Below are positions 1 through 11,342 of a stretch of 64,000 nucleotides of DNA, piece by piece; positions within the stretch are counted from its first letter, which is position 1; each line of letters starts with the position of its first letter. The notes under the pieces were generated by a model. It ran no database searches and had not been told where the DNA came from. It saw nothing but the letters and a program-made list of their open reading frames with translations. Source of the DNA: Zanthoxylum bungeanum (Eukaryota; Streptophyta; Magnoliopsida; Sapindales; Rutaceae); NCBI GenBank assembly GCA_019454045.1, contig SKCR01041853.1:34408-98407 (forward strand), read 5' to 3'. The translations under genes were made by a program, and so were the position numbers.

Positions 1-1127
1 GAATGCAAAATGGCGTTCCTGAGTGGTTTCTTCGAAGAGAGAAATCTGTTGCGATTTCTTTGTTTGAAGAATTTATTCTAGAATGGCCCTAAAGTTTGTA
101 TTCTACTAAGATCACAGCTTGATATACTAGCTTATAGAGCCTATTGTAGACTCAGATAAGATTTCCGAAAAACTATGTTCTTTAATTTCTATATAGTCAG
201 ATTGTATGATTTTATCAAAACATAGAGAATACATATATGTTAGTAGGGTCAGTGGGAGCGTACAAATTTCTTTCTAAGGTTATATATCCTAACAACATTG
301 TCATCATTAAAGTAATAATGAGATGTTTGTAAAGTAAAACGTTTACTTAAGTCTTTTTTTCTCCGTGTAAGCAGGGGGAGTAGTATTTGATATATTTGAT
401 ATAAAGTTTTATATATGATATAAAACTAAGAGACTTGTGAGAAACTCCCATTAGTCGCATGTTAGATACGATATAATAAAGGACATAGTAAAGAGTATAT
501 GTATGATAGTTAGTATAACTGTTTAACAGTTAACGTGTCTTTTATATATATGGTATTCATCTTTCGTAAAGGATGATTCCTTTGTCGAAAGAAAGATTGA
601 TTAGAATGTCTAGTCAATGTTATGCATCATAAGATGATGGTGCTATATTATTTTCGATTAAAGATATCAATTAATCGTAATTGTTACGAGTTATTTTGAT
701 ATGCTATTGACCATAAGATGGATATTGAAACATGTTATTTATGATATTTGAGATATTAAGAACGAGTTTCTAATTCATGAAGAATTTAGTCTGCAACCAT
801 AAGAGGTCAAATTAGTTTTGATCCTTATTATGACATTAGATGGTTTATGTCATATAAAGTCAGAAAAGATGCAGTGGGAGTGTCACTGTTGATTCTACTG
901 AACTAGTGGAATCAATTGCGACTTTTGAGGTAATGACTTAAGAAGTTGCAAAGTGACCTCAATGATTAGAAGTGTTGATATTAGTTTTGTACTTGTGGTT
1001 GTCTTATAGTATTTTGGATTTGATCCATATATACTTAGACAACTCAGCAACTATAACACATAACTGATATAGTGTCTGAGTCATATTGATGTAGAATTTG
1101 GATTCTGCAAAACATGAATGATGCTGG
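1..1127 (+). mobile_element. Copia-like element H, copy 1: untranslated region before the 3' LTR (left part)
   Basis: No open frame of note. The stretch aligns along its length with 57453-about 58590, the matching part of a second H copy. It continues at 11199-11342, after an inserted Copia element, and leads to a polypurine tract and LTR at 11343. Its first 20 bases show the H sequence without the LOG2 insertion. The coding part of H lies left of the window. Assignment to Copia rests on the polypurine tract type and LTR ends only. Confidence 0.75.
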
Positions 1128-3066
1128 TGTTAGTCTCTAAGACATGCCACAAGATCCTAAACATGATTATATGTGTGAAATAACAAGAAAAGTGGCGGAA
1201 TCACTTACATTGTTAAATGGAGAAATTTCGAAATTTTCTCTTTGGATGAAGTTCCAAGCTTGTTATTTTATTGTTTTTTCCTTGGGTGAATTTCCCTATC
1301 ACCTTATTTGACTCCTCCAAGTGCTAGCTTTGTTGAAATTTTGAAGCAAAAATTTCACAATTATTTTGAGAGGCATTCAGCCAAGCAAGAAGAGAAAGAT
1401 AGAGTGTGTGTAAAAATTCAAGACTTGGTGGTTGTTGTGTTAAAAATGCATTTACTAAATTAAGCCAACTACTTCCATCAAGTTTTGACCTTTGATGTAA
1501 GTCATGTGGTCCCACCATATTTTAAATTCAAAATTTGAGTTGGCTTCTTCAACACACAACTTGACTTGGTCCCACCAAAGTCAAAGATATTTTGTGTTCC
1601 CAAAACACAAAAAGACACGCAAAGTCACATGCAATTTTATCGGGTTCTTTTAATTCCGATTAAACGAATTTTCCATCGCGCCATAATTAAAATAATTTAA
1701 TTAAATAATTATGCCTCGCAAAATTATTACGATAGTCGCTTTCGAATTAATTCTAAATTAATTCGTTCACCCGAATTAAAATCCAATTTTAATTTCGTAT
1801 TGAAATCCGATTTCAATTAATATATCCGATATATTATTTTAGTCACAAATAAATAAATTAAATAGAAAAATCCAATTTAACTATTAAATTTATTTTATTG
1901 ATTAATTCTAAATTAATTGCGTTCTCTCTTCTATAAGAAGTTAATCCCAATTAATTCTTGCCGCAATTAATCTCAGATTAATTTTCTCTCTCATAATTAA
2001 TCTCATATTAATTCTATCTGAGTCAAATATCATTGGTGAATCTTTGGGAAACGACCCAAGAGATTCCTGGATATGTTGGTAGTAAATACGGTTATCGGAT
2101 TATCCAAACACGTGCACACCTCGTACCATGTTCTCACCGATTTACAAGACATGGTTGGCTTCTAGTAAAACACCGTGCCTACCCAATTCTCCATAAATAT
2201 TCACCGAGGAATATCATATATATCAGGCATAGTAATACTAATATTATGTAATATGTAATACGATCCAATATCAGATGTTACATGCTAGGCCTAGGGCTGG
2301 CTCTGTGTCTGCCCCGTACGAAGAATATATCGGATCCCGAGTAACTAATCTTTGTAATCAGGAAGTCATGACCCAGTCATACTATCCCGATAGCTGCATC
2401 TTTTAAGAGTACTAGTTCTGTATCCTTTGTGACCATCATCTCCATATGACTAAAGTGATACTCCTATCTTAACATCACATCCAATACACTACGATTCTCA
2501 GTAAACCCAATACAGGCGTACACAGAACCTGTTAAAGCTCCAGACGACCAATACTAAAGTAAACTGATTGTCGCAAGTAATAGTGACGTAAGTCTCAGGT
2601 TAAAGATCAAATACACCTACCCTGATTCGGATTCCAATAGACACATAGTCATACTACCAATGGGATTCCGAGTGGGTCTGTCCAGAGTGAACAGTTCCCG
2701 GTCCAACGGCTAACAAAACCTCTTATTACACTTGCATAAGTATCCAATTCCTAAATATATGAGAACTATGACGTTAAGCTTCCATAACGCGCACAAATGT
2801 AATACTAGTGTGTTCCGCATTATTAATGTCCAGTCTCGATAATACTTCGACTATTGATATTTAATGATTAAACCGTTCGTGGATTGATACTGTCTCATAT
2901 CTTATTAATCTGATTTAACCATATGGACTGTTATCATTAATATATATCCAAGTAATCTAATTATAATAATGATAAAATATCAATTTTCTTTTGTCACATA
3001 GATAATTTGTACAAAAACACAATGTTCTTTACAAATAGTGATGCTATGGGTCATAATTATCCAACA
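1128..3066 (-). repeat. C1 3' LTR
   Basis: Begins TGTTAG and ends CCAACA on the plus strand, inverted TG...CA termini. It matches 9287-11198 almost base for base at the start. One difference is a stretch near 1522-1550 (TTTAAATTCAAAATTTG and following) that is missing from the other copy. Only shadow frames are present. Confidence 0.93.
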
Positions 3067-3081
3067 ATCTCCCACTTGGCC
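3067..3081 (-). other. C1 polypurine tract
   Basis: On the minus strand it reads GGCCAAGTGGGAGAT directly before the 3' LTR start. The AAGTGGGAG core is typical of plant Copia plus-strand primers. Confidence 0.85.
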
Positions 3082-3099
3082 TATAGCCAATCACTCAAG

Positions 3100-4508
3100 T
3101 ATCTAACACATGAACTATGTACATGTCGCTCAAACTTTTGTTGAGATATAGCCTTCGTCAGCGGATCTGCAATGTTATCATCTGATGCGATCTTCTCGAT
3201 CTTCACATCGCCACGATGTATGATCTCACAAATTAGATGAAATCGTCGAAGTACATGCTTGGATCGTTGATGAGACCGTGGTTCCTTAGCCTGTGCGATA
3301 GCCCCCTATTGTCACAATACAAAGGTACGAGCTCAGCTGCTAATAGAACTACTCCTAATCCAATTAGGAATTACGGATCCAAACTACTTCTTTTGCTGCC
3401 TCAACTGCAGCAATATATTCTGCTTCAATTGTTTAATCAGAATAGTCTATTGCTTGGAATATCTCTAGCTCACTGCTCAGTTGTTTAAACAAAATATGTA
3501 TTCTGATTGTGACTTACAATCATGTTTATCGGTTTGGAAACTTGCATCGGTGAACCCAGTCACCTCAAGTTCTCATTCCCAATAGATTAAGAAAGCATCT
3601 TTAGTTCGTCTAAGATACTTAAGGATGTTCTTTACAGCAATCCAGTGACCATCACCTGGATCAGCATGATAGCAACTGCACATGCTCAAAGCATATGAGA
3701 CATCAGGTCGCGTACATATCATGGCGTACATGATCGATCCGACTGCTGAAGTATACGGGATCCGAATCATTGCATCTCTCTCATCTTCAGTTTTAGGACA
3801 CATATCCTTCGATAGAGAGACGTCATGTGACCCCAGAAGCAGCCCCCTCTTGGACTGATCCATGTTGAATCTCTTCAACACTTTGTCAATGTACGAGCTC
3901 TGGAAGAGTGCCACCAGCTTTCTAGATCTATCCCTGTAGATCCTTATACCTAGAATAAAGACTGCCTCTCCCAGATCTTTCATGGAGAATTTTAATGAAA
4001 GCCAAGCTTTCACCGATTGTAGCATGGGAATGCCATTTCCAAGAAGCAATACATCATCAACGTATAGGACAATGAATGTCAGTGCGCTCCCACTAACCTT
4101 CTTATATACACAAGAATCATCTTCGTTTTGAATGAAACCATATTCTTTTATGATCTCATCAAAACGATGGTTCCAAGAACACGATGTTTGCTTTAATCCA
4201 TAAATGGATCGGTTTAACTTGCAAACCTTGTTTACATGTCTTAGTACGACAAAACCATTAGGTTGTTGCATATAAACATCCTTCAAAAGGTTTCCGTTAA
4301 GGAAAGCGATTTTGACATACATTTGTCATATTTCATAATCGAAATATGCAGCAATAGCAAGCATTATCCGAATGGATTTAATCATGACAACGAGTGAAAA
4401 GGTTTTGTCGTAATCGACACCATGTCGTTGACGATACCCTTTAGCTACAAGCCTAGCTTTGTACGTTGTATGTTGCCTACCATGTCTGTCTTCTTTTTGA
4501 AAATCCAT
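3100..4508 (-). pseudogene. C1 reverse transcriptase and RNase H (broken)
   Basis: Codes for the Copia RVT_2-type reverse transcriptase, which copies element RNA into DNA, followed by RNase H. At 4326-4508 is the conserved start ([16 protein letters not shown]). After a break at 4322-4326 come AFLNGNL, the CKLNRSIYGLKQ segment, the catalytic YVDD box (LYVDDVLLLGN) and TRPDVSYALS up to 3573. A stop then interrupts RNase H. Its TDASFQTDKHD segment and the EAEYIAAVEAAKEVVW segment (about 3370-3430, another frame) remain recognisable. Several frameshifts and stops make it non-functional. Confidence 0.92.
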
Positions 4509-4761
4509 TTATAACCAATATGCTTAATGCCTTCTGGTACATCAACCAGTGTCCAAACTTTGTTGGTATACATGGAATCCATTTCGGACTTCATGGCTTC
4601 TTGCCATAAAGCGGAGTCGATACTTGTATCACTTCCTCATACGTAGCCGGTTCATCTTCCTCAATAAGATTAATATCTACATGAGGTGAGATCAGAAACC
4701 CATACCTCTCAGGCTATTTTTTGAGTCTCTCCGACTTACGCGGTTCTTGTGTATTAGAAGA

Positions 4762-5817
4762 TTATAGAACAGTCTCATCTCTGATGGACTGTTTATGTTC
4801 CGTAAGGGGGTCGATGCCAGGAATAGTATCACTCCGATTTTCATCGAGTTCTACTTTCCTCCCACTTACCACTGCATTCATGAATTTATTTTCTAGGAAA
4901 ACCGCATGAAGAGCAACAAATATTTTGTTCTCTTGTGGGTTGTAGAAATAATATCCTTTCGTTTCCTTAGGATAACCTACAAATAGGCACTTATCCGATT
5001 TGGGTTCTAGTTTGGTACTATCCAAATGTTTAACATATGCCCAGCATCCCCAAATCTTCAGGAATAAAAAAACCGGTTTCTTTCTAGTCCATATCTCATA
5101 TGGAGTCTGTTCAACGGACTTTGACGAAACCTTATTCAAAATAGGTATTGCACTGTTTAATGCATATCCCCAGAAGGAAATCGGTAGCTCTGTGCGACTC
5201 ATCATTGACCTTACCATGTCCAAAAAAGTTCGGTTTCTCCGTTCGGACACACCGTTCAATTGAGGTGTTTCTGGAGGAGTCCACTGTGAAAGAATACCAT
5301 ATTCTTTCAAGTAATCTTGAAACTTATTGCTTAAGTATTCTCCACCACGGTCCGACCGTAATATTTTAATACTTTTGTCAGTCTGTTTTTCTACTTCGTG
5401 TCGAAACTCTTTAAATTTCTCAGAAGTTTCCGACTTGTGTTTCATAAAATACACATAACCATAACGCGATGCATCATCCGTAAAGGTTACGAAGTATTCA
5501 TATCCACCTCTAGCCTGGCTAGACATGGGCCTGCATACGTAACTATGAACGAGGGTGAACAACTCGGTTGCACGTACACATTTACCACTAAAAGGTGTTT
5601 TAGGTATTTTGCCTAACAAACAAGATTCGCAGACATCATATGAATTAGGATCAAATCCGTCCAAGTATCCATTCTTCGAAAGTGTGGATATACGAGTTGT
5701 GTTAATGTGTCTCAGACGACAATGCCACAAATAAGTCTCATCCATTTTACTCAATTTGAGCTTTTTGTTTGTTATGTTATATGTTTGAGATTCATTTATA
5801 TTCAAAATATAAACCAA
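4762..5817 (-). pseudogene. C1 integrase (open but active site damaged)
   Basis: A 351-codon frame covering GAG-pre-integrase and the rve core of Copia integrase, which joins element DNA to the chromosome. Visible are the zinc-binding H-x4-H (HCRLRH) and CESC pair, TFTDDASRYGYVY, the second catalytic Asp in LRSDRGGEY and the Glu in GVSERRNRT. The first catalytic Asp, normally in a H(S/T)DVCGP-like segment, is Tyr here (HSYVCRP), so the enzyme should be inactive. The frame has no proper start. It is an internal part of a polyprotein. The connector to RT (4509-4761) is out of frame. Confidence 0.92.
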
Positions 5818-6179
5818 TATTCACATCTGTTGTACATATCAAAATATCATATTTATAAACAAACTACCCAGTGTTCCTGAATACAAAGGTATACCGGCAT
5901 CGGGTTAAACTAGATACAAGATAATATTCCTAGTCAAACTAGGTACAAAATAACAATCGCCTAATGTAAGTACATGCCTTGAGGGAAAATTAAAAACATA
6001 GGTGCCAATGGCCAAAACAGCGACTCTCGTCCCATTTCCGACTCGCATGTTGATCTCCCCTGAAGCCAGTCTCCTACTAATCTACAGATCATGCACATCA
6101 GTACATATGTGAGTACTACATCCAGTATCAAAAATCTAATTTTTAAAACTAGTAGTAGACATGTTTATTTCAATAACAA

Positions 6180-7027
6180 ACATATCTGAAGCCGGAGCCT
6201 TGCCCGCCTTCGCTTCCTTCAAGTTCGCCTTGAACTTACGGCCGCCACGCTTCCAGTGACCCTGTTTGCCACAGTGTAGGCAGACGTCTTGGGATTTGTC
6301 ATTTGTCTTCCCAGAAGACTGTGATGATTAAGCATTGCCCTTCTTCTTCTTCTTCTTCACACCCCCAGAAGTCTTCGACCAAGCCTTGGCCTTCTTGGAT
6401 GTCGAAGTAAGATGCGTCTTGCACTTCTTGCCTTTCAGAAGCTCTGGCTCTCTCTTTCAGGATAGCCATTAACTCTTCAAGAGTTTTCTCTTGGTTCATC
6501 ATATTAGAGTTCATGATGAACCCGCCCCAACAGTCGGGCAGAGACTGTAAGATCAAATATATGGAAGTCTCGGCCTCGAAGGTAATGCCCAGCTGACCCA
6601 GCTATTTGATTTCAGTAATCATCTGCGACACGTAGTGTTCAACAGATGTACCCTCTGACATACGAGAGCGAAAGAGCTTTTTCTGCAACTCATACTTATG
6701 AGATCTAAGATTAGATCTATAAAGATCATTCAACTTAAACATCATCGCATAAAGATCCAATCCATTGTTCTGACGAAGAAACTAAGGAGTCATTGTAGCA
6801 AGCATAACATATTGAGCAGTAAATTTATCATCACAGTGAGTCTTCCAAAGCTCATGCTCTACTGGCCGCTCAAGTCCGGGCTCAGGCCCGAGAGGTCTCT
6901 CTATCATATAGATCAACTTCTCAGCTCCCAGGATTATCTTGAGGTTCATCTCCCAGTCTGGAAAATTTGCGTCGTTAAAGACATTCTCACCCATGATTAT
7001 GTCCCTAACGCTTATCTTTCCAGCCAT
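6180..7027 (-). pseudogene. C1 gag (broken)
   Basis: Starts at the ATG at 7025-7027 (MAGKISVRD...) with a Copia gag N-terminus (FPDWEMNLKIILGAEKLIY). It continues in another frame at 6299-6556, with QSLPDCWGGFIMN and TLEELMAILKERA. A zinc-knuckle remnant lies near 6240-6290 (CLHCGKQGHWKR), in which the last Cys of the CX2CX4HX4C pattern is Gly. Gag forms the particle around the RNA. Stops and shifts break it. Confidence 0.85.
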
Positions 7028-9270
7028 TTTGATTGCTATAGTCCAACTATCCAATCAAATGTTTCGGGTACACTCCAATGCAATGGTTACTATAGTCCAA
7101 CTATATAATCAACTACAAATGGAGTAGCGTTGAGTACAGTCTAACTGTTCAAAGAAAACAATAAATGAATAATATTAGTCCAACTAATATATATAATAAT
7201 GAGAAATAATAATAATATAGTGCACATATTAGCGAGTATTAAAAGAAATTGTAAATTTAATACTAGCCTCCCACTAATTTTCGGCGAGCCTCTAACCCTC
7301 CGTTGAGTACTCGGGAAACCTAGTTTCCTAATGGGCTATGATCCCGTTAAATAATACACAACTTTGACTTTGGCCAACAAGCTGTATAAAATTTAACTAG
7401 GTAGATCTCTAAGATCAATTGGATCCCATCTAATTCCTAGATCCGGTAGGTGGACATCCAAGTCCGAAACATATATCTAATATATTTCCTAACCTATTTC
7501 CTCTGAATCAACTAAGCCTTGGCTTTGGCTCAACAAGCTTAATGATTCCAGTTAAGCGCGACCCATTGACAGTGGGAAAACTTCGTAATCCACGTCGATG
7601 AACAAAAGTGACCTTGACTTTGGCCAACAAGTCATAACTGCCCAAGACATGCGATATTAACAAGCTTTCATGGTTCAAACACATCCGCGATAGACAATGA
7701 TCTTTACTTTGGCCAAAAAATCAGAGCCAATCTTGGATCTTGAGAGAGAACCATTCAATGGAAGGAAACACTTAATATTAAATGCGAGGCCGTTTTCGTA
7801 AATTGGCAACCAACTTATTATCTTTGATTATGTCTCATCATACACCCTTAAACATGCATTCTAAATGCACAATAAGGCGCGATAAATATAATAATAATAT
7901 ACATATGGATATTCATATACAATTTGTTCTTAGAACAAATCTTTCTCTTTAGCACTTTACATTCTTCTATATACCAAATTACATAACACTATAAGAAACC
8001 TAATTTATATTCAGGGGAATTGGTGAGAAGAGAAATACAATGAGAATAAGAGGTGATAGGCTGGACACGCAGGTCCAATTTCAAATAAATACAATATTTA
8101 CAACAATTTCTAAAATTGCCCCCACCCATCTAATATCCATCCGATATACATTATTCAAACAAATACATCCAAGCATTCACACATAGCATGTTGTCAATCA
8201 ATGTAATCCAATTAATTAATTCTTCAATTAATGATCATCCAATATTCATACAACGATTTGATTTGCGCGAGTCCAACTCGTTTAAGAATAAATACTCAAA
8301 GTAAGTATTCTTGAATTATATCGAACTATAATATTAAATCCAATTTAAATTGTATTCAATACTAATTCAAGTTTAATTCCAAATTAAACAATTACACGTA
8401 TTCTAGTATAATAATGCCCTTTTAGACTTGGATTCAAAATCCAATCCAAATGGTCTCAAAGGCCCATTTAGCATCCAATGCCAAATCTTTTAGGTCCAGT
8501 GGGCTTTAATTAATTCTTTAGGCATGGACTTTTGGCCATTATGGATCAAGCCCATAATGCCTTGGCCCAATTAGGAATCACCATATGCCATAAATTATTT
8601 TGGCCCATTAGGCCCAATTAGATTATTAAAGGCCCAAAAGTAATATTTTGGACTTTTATGGAAATAGTTTAGGCCCAATTGGATCCAACCCAATTGTCCA
8701 CAACCAAACTTGACCCAACTAAGCCCATTAATCCAAATATAACCAAATTAGCCCATTTAATATTTTAGGGACTAATTTACATGAATATAATATTCCAAAT
8801 ATTACATTAATCCATTTTAAGTGTAATTAACATAACTAATTAATTAATCTAACATTTCCAAAATATTAATTAATCTAATTAATCATGCTTATCATTCCAA
8901 TTCATGTCCAACACAAATTGAAGTAAAATCAAGTCTCCAACAAGCATGCTAACTCACGGCAATGACAAGAAATTAATATCCAATTTGATTCCAATCCAAT
9001 TAAATCAACATTCAACATATATATCATGTCATTAACACATCCAAGCGTCAAAATTTAAAATCACCATGAGTTACACTAGGGTAAGTTTCGGCCAACTTAG
9101 GGAAATTAGGGAAATTTGATCCAATCAATTTTTCAACAATCCAACAATGCACAACTCCAAGTTATCATCATCTAACATCAACCAACAACTCAATTTTGAA
9201 TTTTCATGCTCCAAGCAAAAATTCCTAATTAAAGTTTATGAACCCTAGTTTTCAAAATCATATTTAGCAA
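7028..9270 (-). other. C1 untranslated leader between primer site and gag
   Basis: About 2.2 kb without a coding frame. It holds several copies of a CTTTGGCCAACAAG-like motif (near 7367, 7515, 7610 and 7700) and a stretch at 8440-8760 rich in GGCCCAATTAG-like words on the plus strand. No gene is seen. Confidence 0.7.
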
Positions 9271-9285
9271 GGCGCTCTGATACCA
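9271..9285 (-). other. C1 primer-binding site, initiator Met tRNA
   Basis: On the minus strand it reads TGGTATCAGAGCGCC, the common plant element primer site complementary to the 3' end of initiator tRNA-Met. It lies one base from the 5' LTR, which fixes the element orientation. Confidence 0.92.
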
Positions 9286-9286
9286 T

Positions 9287-11198
9287 TGTTAGTCTCTAAG
9301 ACATGCCACAAGATCCTAAACATGATTATATGTGTGAAATAACAAGAAAAGTGGCGGAATCACTTACATTGTTAAATGGAGAAATTTCGAAATTTTCTCT
9401 TTGGATGAAGCTCCAAGCTTGCTGTTATGTTGTTTTTTCCTTGGGTGAGTTTCTCTATCACCTTATTTGACACCTCCAAGTGCGAGCTTTGTTGAAATTT
9501 TGAAGCAAAAATTTCACAACCATTTTGAAAGGCATTCGGCCAAGCAAGAAGAGAAAGAGAGAATGTGCGTAAATATTCAAGACTTGGTGGTTGTTGTGTT
9601 AAAAATGCATTTAATAAATTAAGCCAACTACTTCCATCACATTTTGACCTTTGATGTAAGTCATGTGGTCCCACCATATCAACACACAACTTGACTTGGT
9701 CCCACCAAAGTCAAAGATATTTTGTGTTCCTAAAACACAAAAAGACACACACAAAGTCACGGGTAATTTTATTGGGTTCGTTTAATTTCGATTAAACGAA
9801 TTTTCCGTCGCGCCATAATTAAATCTAATTTAATTAAATAATTATGCCTCGCAAAATTATTACGATAGTCGTTTTCGAATTAATTCTAAATTAACTCATT
9901 CGCCCGAATTAAAATCCAATTTTAATTTCGTATTGAAATCCGATTTCAATTTATATATCTGATATATTATTTTAGCCACAAATAAATAAATTAAATAGAA
10001 AAATTTCAATTTCAATTTAAATATTAAATTTATTTTATCGATTAATTCTAAATTAATCGCGTTCTCTCTTCTATACGAAGTTAATCCCAGATTAATTCTT
10101 GCAGCAATTAATCCCATATTGATTTTCTCTCTCATTATTAATCCCATATTAATTCTATCTGAGTCAAATGTCATTGGTGAATCTTTGGGAAGCGACCCAA
10201 GAGATTCCCATATATGTTGGCAGTAAATACGGTTATCGGACTATCCGAACACGTGCGTACCCCGTACCATGTTCTCACCAATTTACAAGACATGATTGGC
10301 TTCTAGTAAAACACCGTGCCTACCCAATTCTCCAGAAATATTCGCTGAGGAATATCATCTGTATCAGGCGTAGTAATACTAATATTATGTAATATGTAAT
10401 ACGATCCAGTATCGGATGTCACATTTTAGGCCTAGGGTTGGCTCTATGTCTGCCCCGTACGAAGCATATATCGGATCCCGAGTAACTAATCTCTGTAATC
10501 GGGAAGTCATGACCTAGTCATACTATCACGATAGCTGCAGCTTTTAAGAGTACTAGTTCCGTATCCTGTGTGACCATCATCTCCATATGACTGAAGTGAT
10601 ACTCCCATCTTGACATCAAATCCAATACACTACGATTCTCAGTAAACCCAATACATGCGTACACAGAACCAGTTAAAGCTCCAGACGATCAATACTAAAG
10701 TAAACTAATTGTCACAAGTAATAGCGACGTAAGTCTCAGGTTAAAGATCACATACACCTACCCTGATTCGGATTCCCATAGACACATAGTCATACTACCA
10801 ATGAGATTCCGAGTAGGTCTATCCAGAGCGAACTGTTCCCGGTCCAACGGCTAACAGAACCTCTTATTACACTTGTATACGTATCCAATACCTAAATATA
10901 TGAGAACTATACCGTTAAGCTTCCATAACGTGCACAAGTGTAATACTAGTCTATTCCGCATTATTAATGTCCAGTCTCGATAATACTTCGACTAGAGATA
11001 TTTAATGATTAAAACATTCGTGGATTAATACTGTCTCATATCTTATTAATCCGATTTAACCATATGACTTTTATCTTTAATATATATCCAAGTAATCTAA
11101 TTACAATAATGATAAAATAGCAATTTTCTTTTGTCACATAGATAATTTGTTCAAAAACACAAAGTTCTTTACAAATAGTGATGCTATGGGTCATAATT
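9287..11198 (-). repeat. C1 5' LTR, outer end deleted
   Basis: Partner of 1128-3066. It begins TGTTAG next to the primer site. At the far end the expected ATCCAACA is missing. The sequence passes from GTCATAATT straight into H sequence (GGACAGACTC). Comparison with H copy 2 suggests a deletion of about 40 bases across the junction. Confidence 0.9.
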
Positions 11199-11326
11199 GG
11201 ACAGACTCGATTTGTTAAGCAGGCTTACTTGTTGTTTCCTACCTTTTGAGTGCAATGTGAGCTCTTAAGGGCCACATTATGTGATACACATTGAGATGTG
11301 TATATGATACTGTGGATTGACACTAG

Positions 11327-11342
11327 AGCAAGTGGGAGAAAA
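11327..11342 (+). other. H copy 1 polypurine tract
   Basis: AGCAAGTGGGAGAAAA directly precedes the LTR start TGTTAGGG. The AAGTGGGAG core is Copia-like. Confidence 0.8.

Larger units (their letters stand above)
1128..11198 (-). mobile_element. Degenerate Copia LTR retrotransposon C1, minus strand
   Basis: Two LTRs in direct orientation (1128-3066 and 9287-11198) flank an interior with an initiator-Met primer site at 9271, gag, integrase, reverse transcriptase, RNase H and a polypurine tract at 3067. The order gag-integrase-RT is the Copia order. Frames are broken by shifts and stops. The element sits in H copy 1. The right LTR has lost its last bases together with about 30 bases of the target, so no TSD remains. 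Confidence 0.93.
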
